Assembly (NCBI GenBank): GCA_007135795.1
Contig: SLIE01000037.1
Span: forward strand, 1-8,252
From: Desulfobacterales bacterium
Lineage (GTDB): Bacteria > Desulfobacterota > Desulfobacteria > Desulfobacterales > Desulfosalsimonadaceae
Length of the DNA: 8,252 nucleotides
Direction: 5' to 3'
This document shows, one piece after another, positions 6,936 to 8,252 of the stretch. Position numbers and translations under genes: made by a program. Position 1 is the first letter of the stretch. Each line of letters begins with the position of its first letter. Under the pieces are notes generated by a model, which had not been told where the DNA came from, searched no databases, and worked only from the letters and a program-made list of their open reading frames with translations.

Positions 6936-7314
6936 TCCGATGGTCACCAAAGGCAAACGACAGGGTCTTGAGTACGGGAATATTTGAATCTCAACAGGCA
7001 GTCTTAATGGTGCACGAAAACATTGTCTTGGTTAACGCGGTCTTTGTTCCTCGAAGCATTTACGCGAATTAACGCCGCCCTCCGGATTGAGGCAAAATCG
7101 GAGTTTGATGCGAACCCGATATACCTGACATGATACCCGGTAGAAAACTAAACGATGAGATTATGGCCTTTCTTCTTAATCCCTGGGCATGATAAAAGGA
7201 GTAATTAAAGGAAATGACGAAAATCCTGATTTTGGTCTGGGAGTATGTAGCCGACTATAAATCTGGAAAACCGCTGTAAGCTTTTTAACTAAAAAAGTAC
7301 CCTTACTGAAAAAA
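6936..7314. other. Divergent intergenic region between coaE and the nucleotidyltransferase gene
   Basis: About 380 bases without a confident gene. It holds a hairpin at 7080-7103 (CTCC plus GATT arms against AATC plus GGAG, one bulged G, 7-base loop) without a T-run, a weak coaE promoter candidate (6979-7007), and three overlapping plus-strand short frames at 7130-7192, 7189-7260 and 7214-7279. No tRNA or known small RNA could be recognised by eye. Confidence 0.6.
7214..7279 (+). CDS. Possible 21-residue peptide upstream of the nucleotidyltransferase gene
   Basis: Open frame ATG 7214-7216 to TAA 7277-7279, preceded by AAGGAG (7196-7201) 12 bases upstream and AAAGGA directly before the ATG. 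The peptide starts MTKILILVWEYVADYKSG. It ends 35 bases before the 7315 start of the next gene, so it could be a leader peptide. A second frame (7189-7260) overlaps it and a third (7130-7192) ends next to the ribosome site. No family recognised; chance is the leading alternative. Confidence 0.2.
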   Translation: MTKILILVWEYVADYKSGKPL

Positions 7315-8252
7315 ATGTATAATTTCAACCTAAATTTTATTCCGATGCACAAAGGTGTTTTTATCGTAGGCGGAAGTGTGCGGGACGCAATGCTTGGACT
7401 TACGCCGAAGGATTACGATATTGCCGTCATCGGGGATGCCGGAGCAGTGGCCAAAGAGATTGGTGCAAGAGTAGGAAGCCGGGTTATTCAAATCGGAAAA
7501 GATGAAAAGATGATACACCGGGTCGTATCTAACGACAAAACCATTGACATCTCTCCCGTAAAGGACCGTCGGATCGAAAAAGATCTTGAGTGCCGTGATT
7601 TCACCATTAATGCAATGGCTTTTGACGTATACGAAAAAAAGATCATCGATCCCCTGAACGGAAAATCCGATTTGAATGCAGGGATTGTCCGAATGGTATC
7701 GCCCATGGCATTTCAACGCGATCCAATCAGAATGCTTCGGGCATATCGAATTGCCGCGATTTTGAAATTCGGGATCTCGGCCGGAACCCTCAAAGAAATA
7801 CGCAAAAATGCTTCTGACATTAAAAACGTCGCCGGAGAGCGCATCCGGGAGGAATGGATCAAGCTGCTTGCCACTTCCGACAGCTTTGAACATTTGTTGA
7901 AACTCGAAGAAGCGGGATTGCTGAGAGCGCTTTTTCCTGAATTGAAACCATTGAAACATTGCGTTCAAAATGAACACCATACGCTTGACGTGTTTGACCA
8001 CTCCCTTGTAACCTATCGTTCGCTTGAGAATTTGCTCAACCGCAATACCCCCCGGTTGTCGGATCATTATGACAACCAGGAACTGGTCTCAAACATACCC
8101 GGCTATCCACTGATAAAACATGCGGCTCTTTTTCACGATGTCGGCAAACCAGTCGTTCGCAGTGTCGATGAAAAGGAAAAAATTCATTTTTACGATCACG
8201 AAACCGAAGGGTCTCACATTACGGAACGCATCAGCGACAGGCTTCGTTTTTC
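7315..8252 (+). CDS. tRNA nucleotidyltransferase (CCA-adding family, class II, HD domain), 3' end cut by window
   Basis: Adds or repairs the 3' CCA end of tRNA, or part of it. Visible residues about 312. The nucleotidyltransferase head has GGSVRD (19-24), metal-binding D33 and D35 in KDYDIAV, RDFTINAMA (94-102), IDPLNGKSDL and FQRDPIRMLRAYRIAA; then GERIREEWIKLL, and an HD phosphohydrolase domain with HHTLDVFDHSL and HDVGKP (H274-D275), which may remove tRNA end phosphates. Start uncertain: neither ATG 7315 nor ATG 7345 has a ribosome site. I prefer 7315 because related enzymes carry a similar FxLxxxP segment before the VGG strand, but a TATAAT at 7318-7323 could be a -10 favouring 7345. The template motif normally EDxxR reads RDPIR (135-139), so CC-adding, A-adding and full CCA-adding activity cannot be told apart; hence no symbol. 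Divergent from coaE. Confidence 0.9.
   Translation, partial: MYNFNLNFIPMHKGVFIVGGSVRDAMLGLTPKDYDIAVIGDAGAVAKEIGARVGSRVIQIGKDEKMIHRVVSNDKTIDISPVKDRRIEKDLECRDFTINAMAFDVYEKKIIDPLNGKSDLNAGIVRMVSPMAFQRDPIRMLRAYRIAAILKFGISAGTLKEIRKNASDIKNVAGERIREEWIKLLATSDSFEHLLKLEEAGLLRALFPELKPLKHCVQNEHHTLDVFDHSLVTYRSLENLLNRNTPRLSDHYDNQELVSNIPGYPLIKHAALFHDVGKPVVRSVDEKEKIHFYDHETEGSHITERISDRLRF

Noticed and set aside
7080..7103. Hairpin in the coaE-nucleotidyltransferase gap as a terminator
   Set aside because: No T-run on either side and no gene ends there on either strand.
7080..7140. tRNA-like GGGTTCGCATC stretch on the minus strand
   Set aside because: Resembles a T-arm by sequence only; no acceptor stem, D-arm or anticodon arm could be fitted around it.
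7330..8067. Minus-strand open frame of 245 codons
   Set aside because: Antisense to the nucleotidyltransferase gene, which shows all head-domain motifs and the HD domain in order on the plus strand.

Overview
The window looks like a conserved housekeeping region from a Gram-negative, mid-GC bacterium, most likely in the Desulfobacterota (former Deltaproteobacteria). This rests on the gene order coaE-rho-rpmE-prfA-prmC-rpsB-tsf-pyrH, a short one-and-a-half-domain EF-Ts of 200 residues, a four-cysteine L31, and a tRNA nucleotidyltransferase with an HD domain. The placement is inference from family knowledge; no marker such as rRNA is present.

Layout. From 1 to 6935 every confident gene is on the minus strand. 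Read in the direction of transcription they are coaE (6935-6270), rho (5939-4692), rpmE (4547-4329), prfA (4127-3021), prmC (3067-2153), rpsB (1912-1028), tsf (1026-424) and the first third of pyrH (394 to the left edge). From 7315 to the right edge a divergent plus-strand gene encodes a class II tRNA nucleotidyltransferase with an HD domain, cut by the window end.

How the genes work together. Nearly all serve translation or gene expression. RF1 (prfA) releases the finished peptide at UAA and UAG, and PrmC methylates the GGQ glutamine of release factors; the two genes overlap by 47 bases. S2 and L31 are ribosomal proteins, EF-Ts recharges EF-Tu, Rho ends transcription, and the nucleotidyltransferase builds or repairs the tRNA 3' end. 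CoaE (coenzyme A) and PyrH (UDP) are the metabolic members. The rpsB-tsf-pyrH block is tightly packed (1-base and 29-base gaps) behind its own promoter and a structured leader.

Between genes. The gaps hold most of what is not routine: a hairpin leader before rpsB; an open 46-codon frame filling most of the rpmE-prfA gap; a rho terminator hairpin; two separate helically phased direct-repeat pairs, one upstream of rpmE (20-base period) and one in the probable rho leader (21-base period); a possible plus-strand small transcript between rho and coaE; and short open frames before the nucleotidyltransferase gene. I saw no mobile element, CRISPR array, tRNA, rRNA, phage gene or defence system. I did not find a new multi-gene system here; the leads offered are regulatory and small-ORF candidates.
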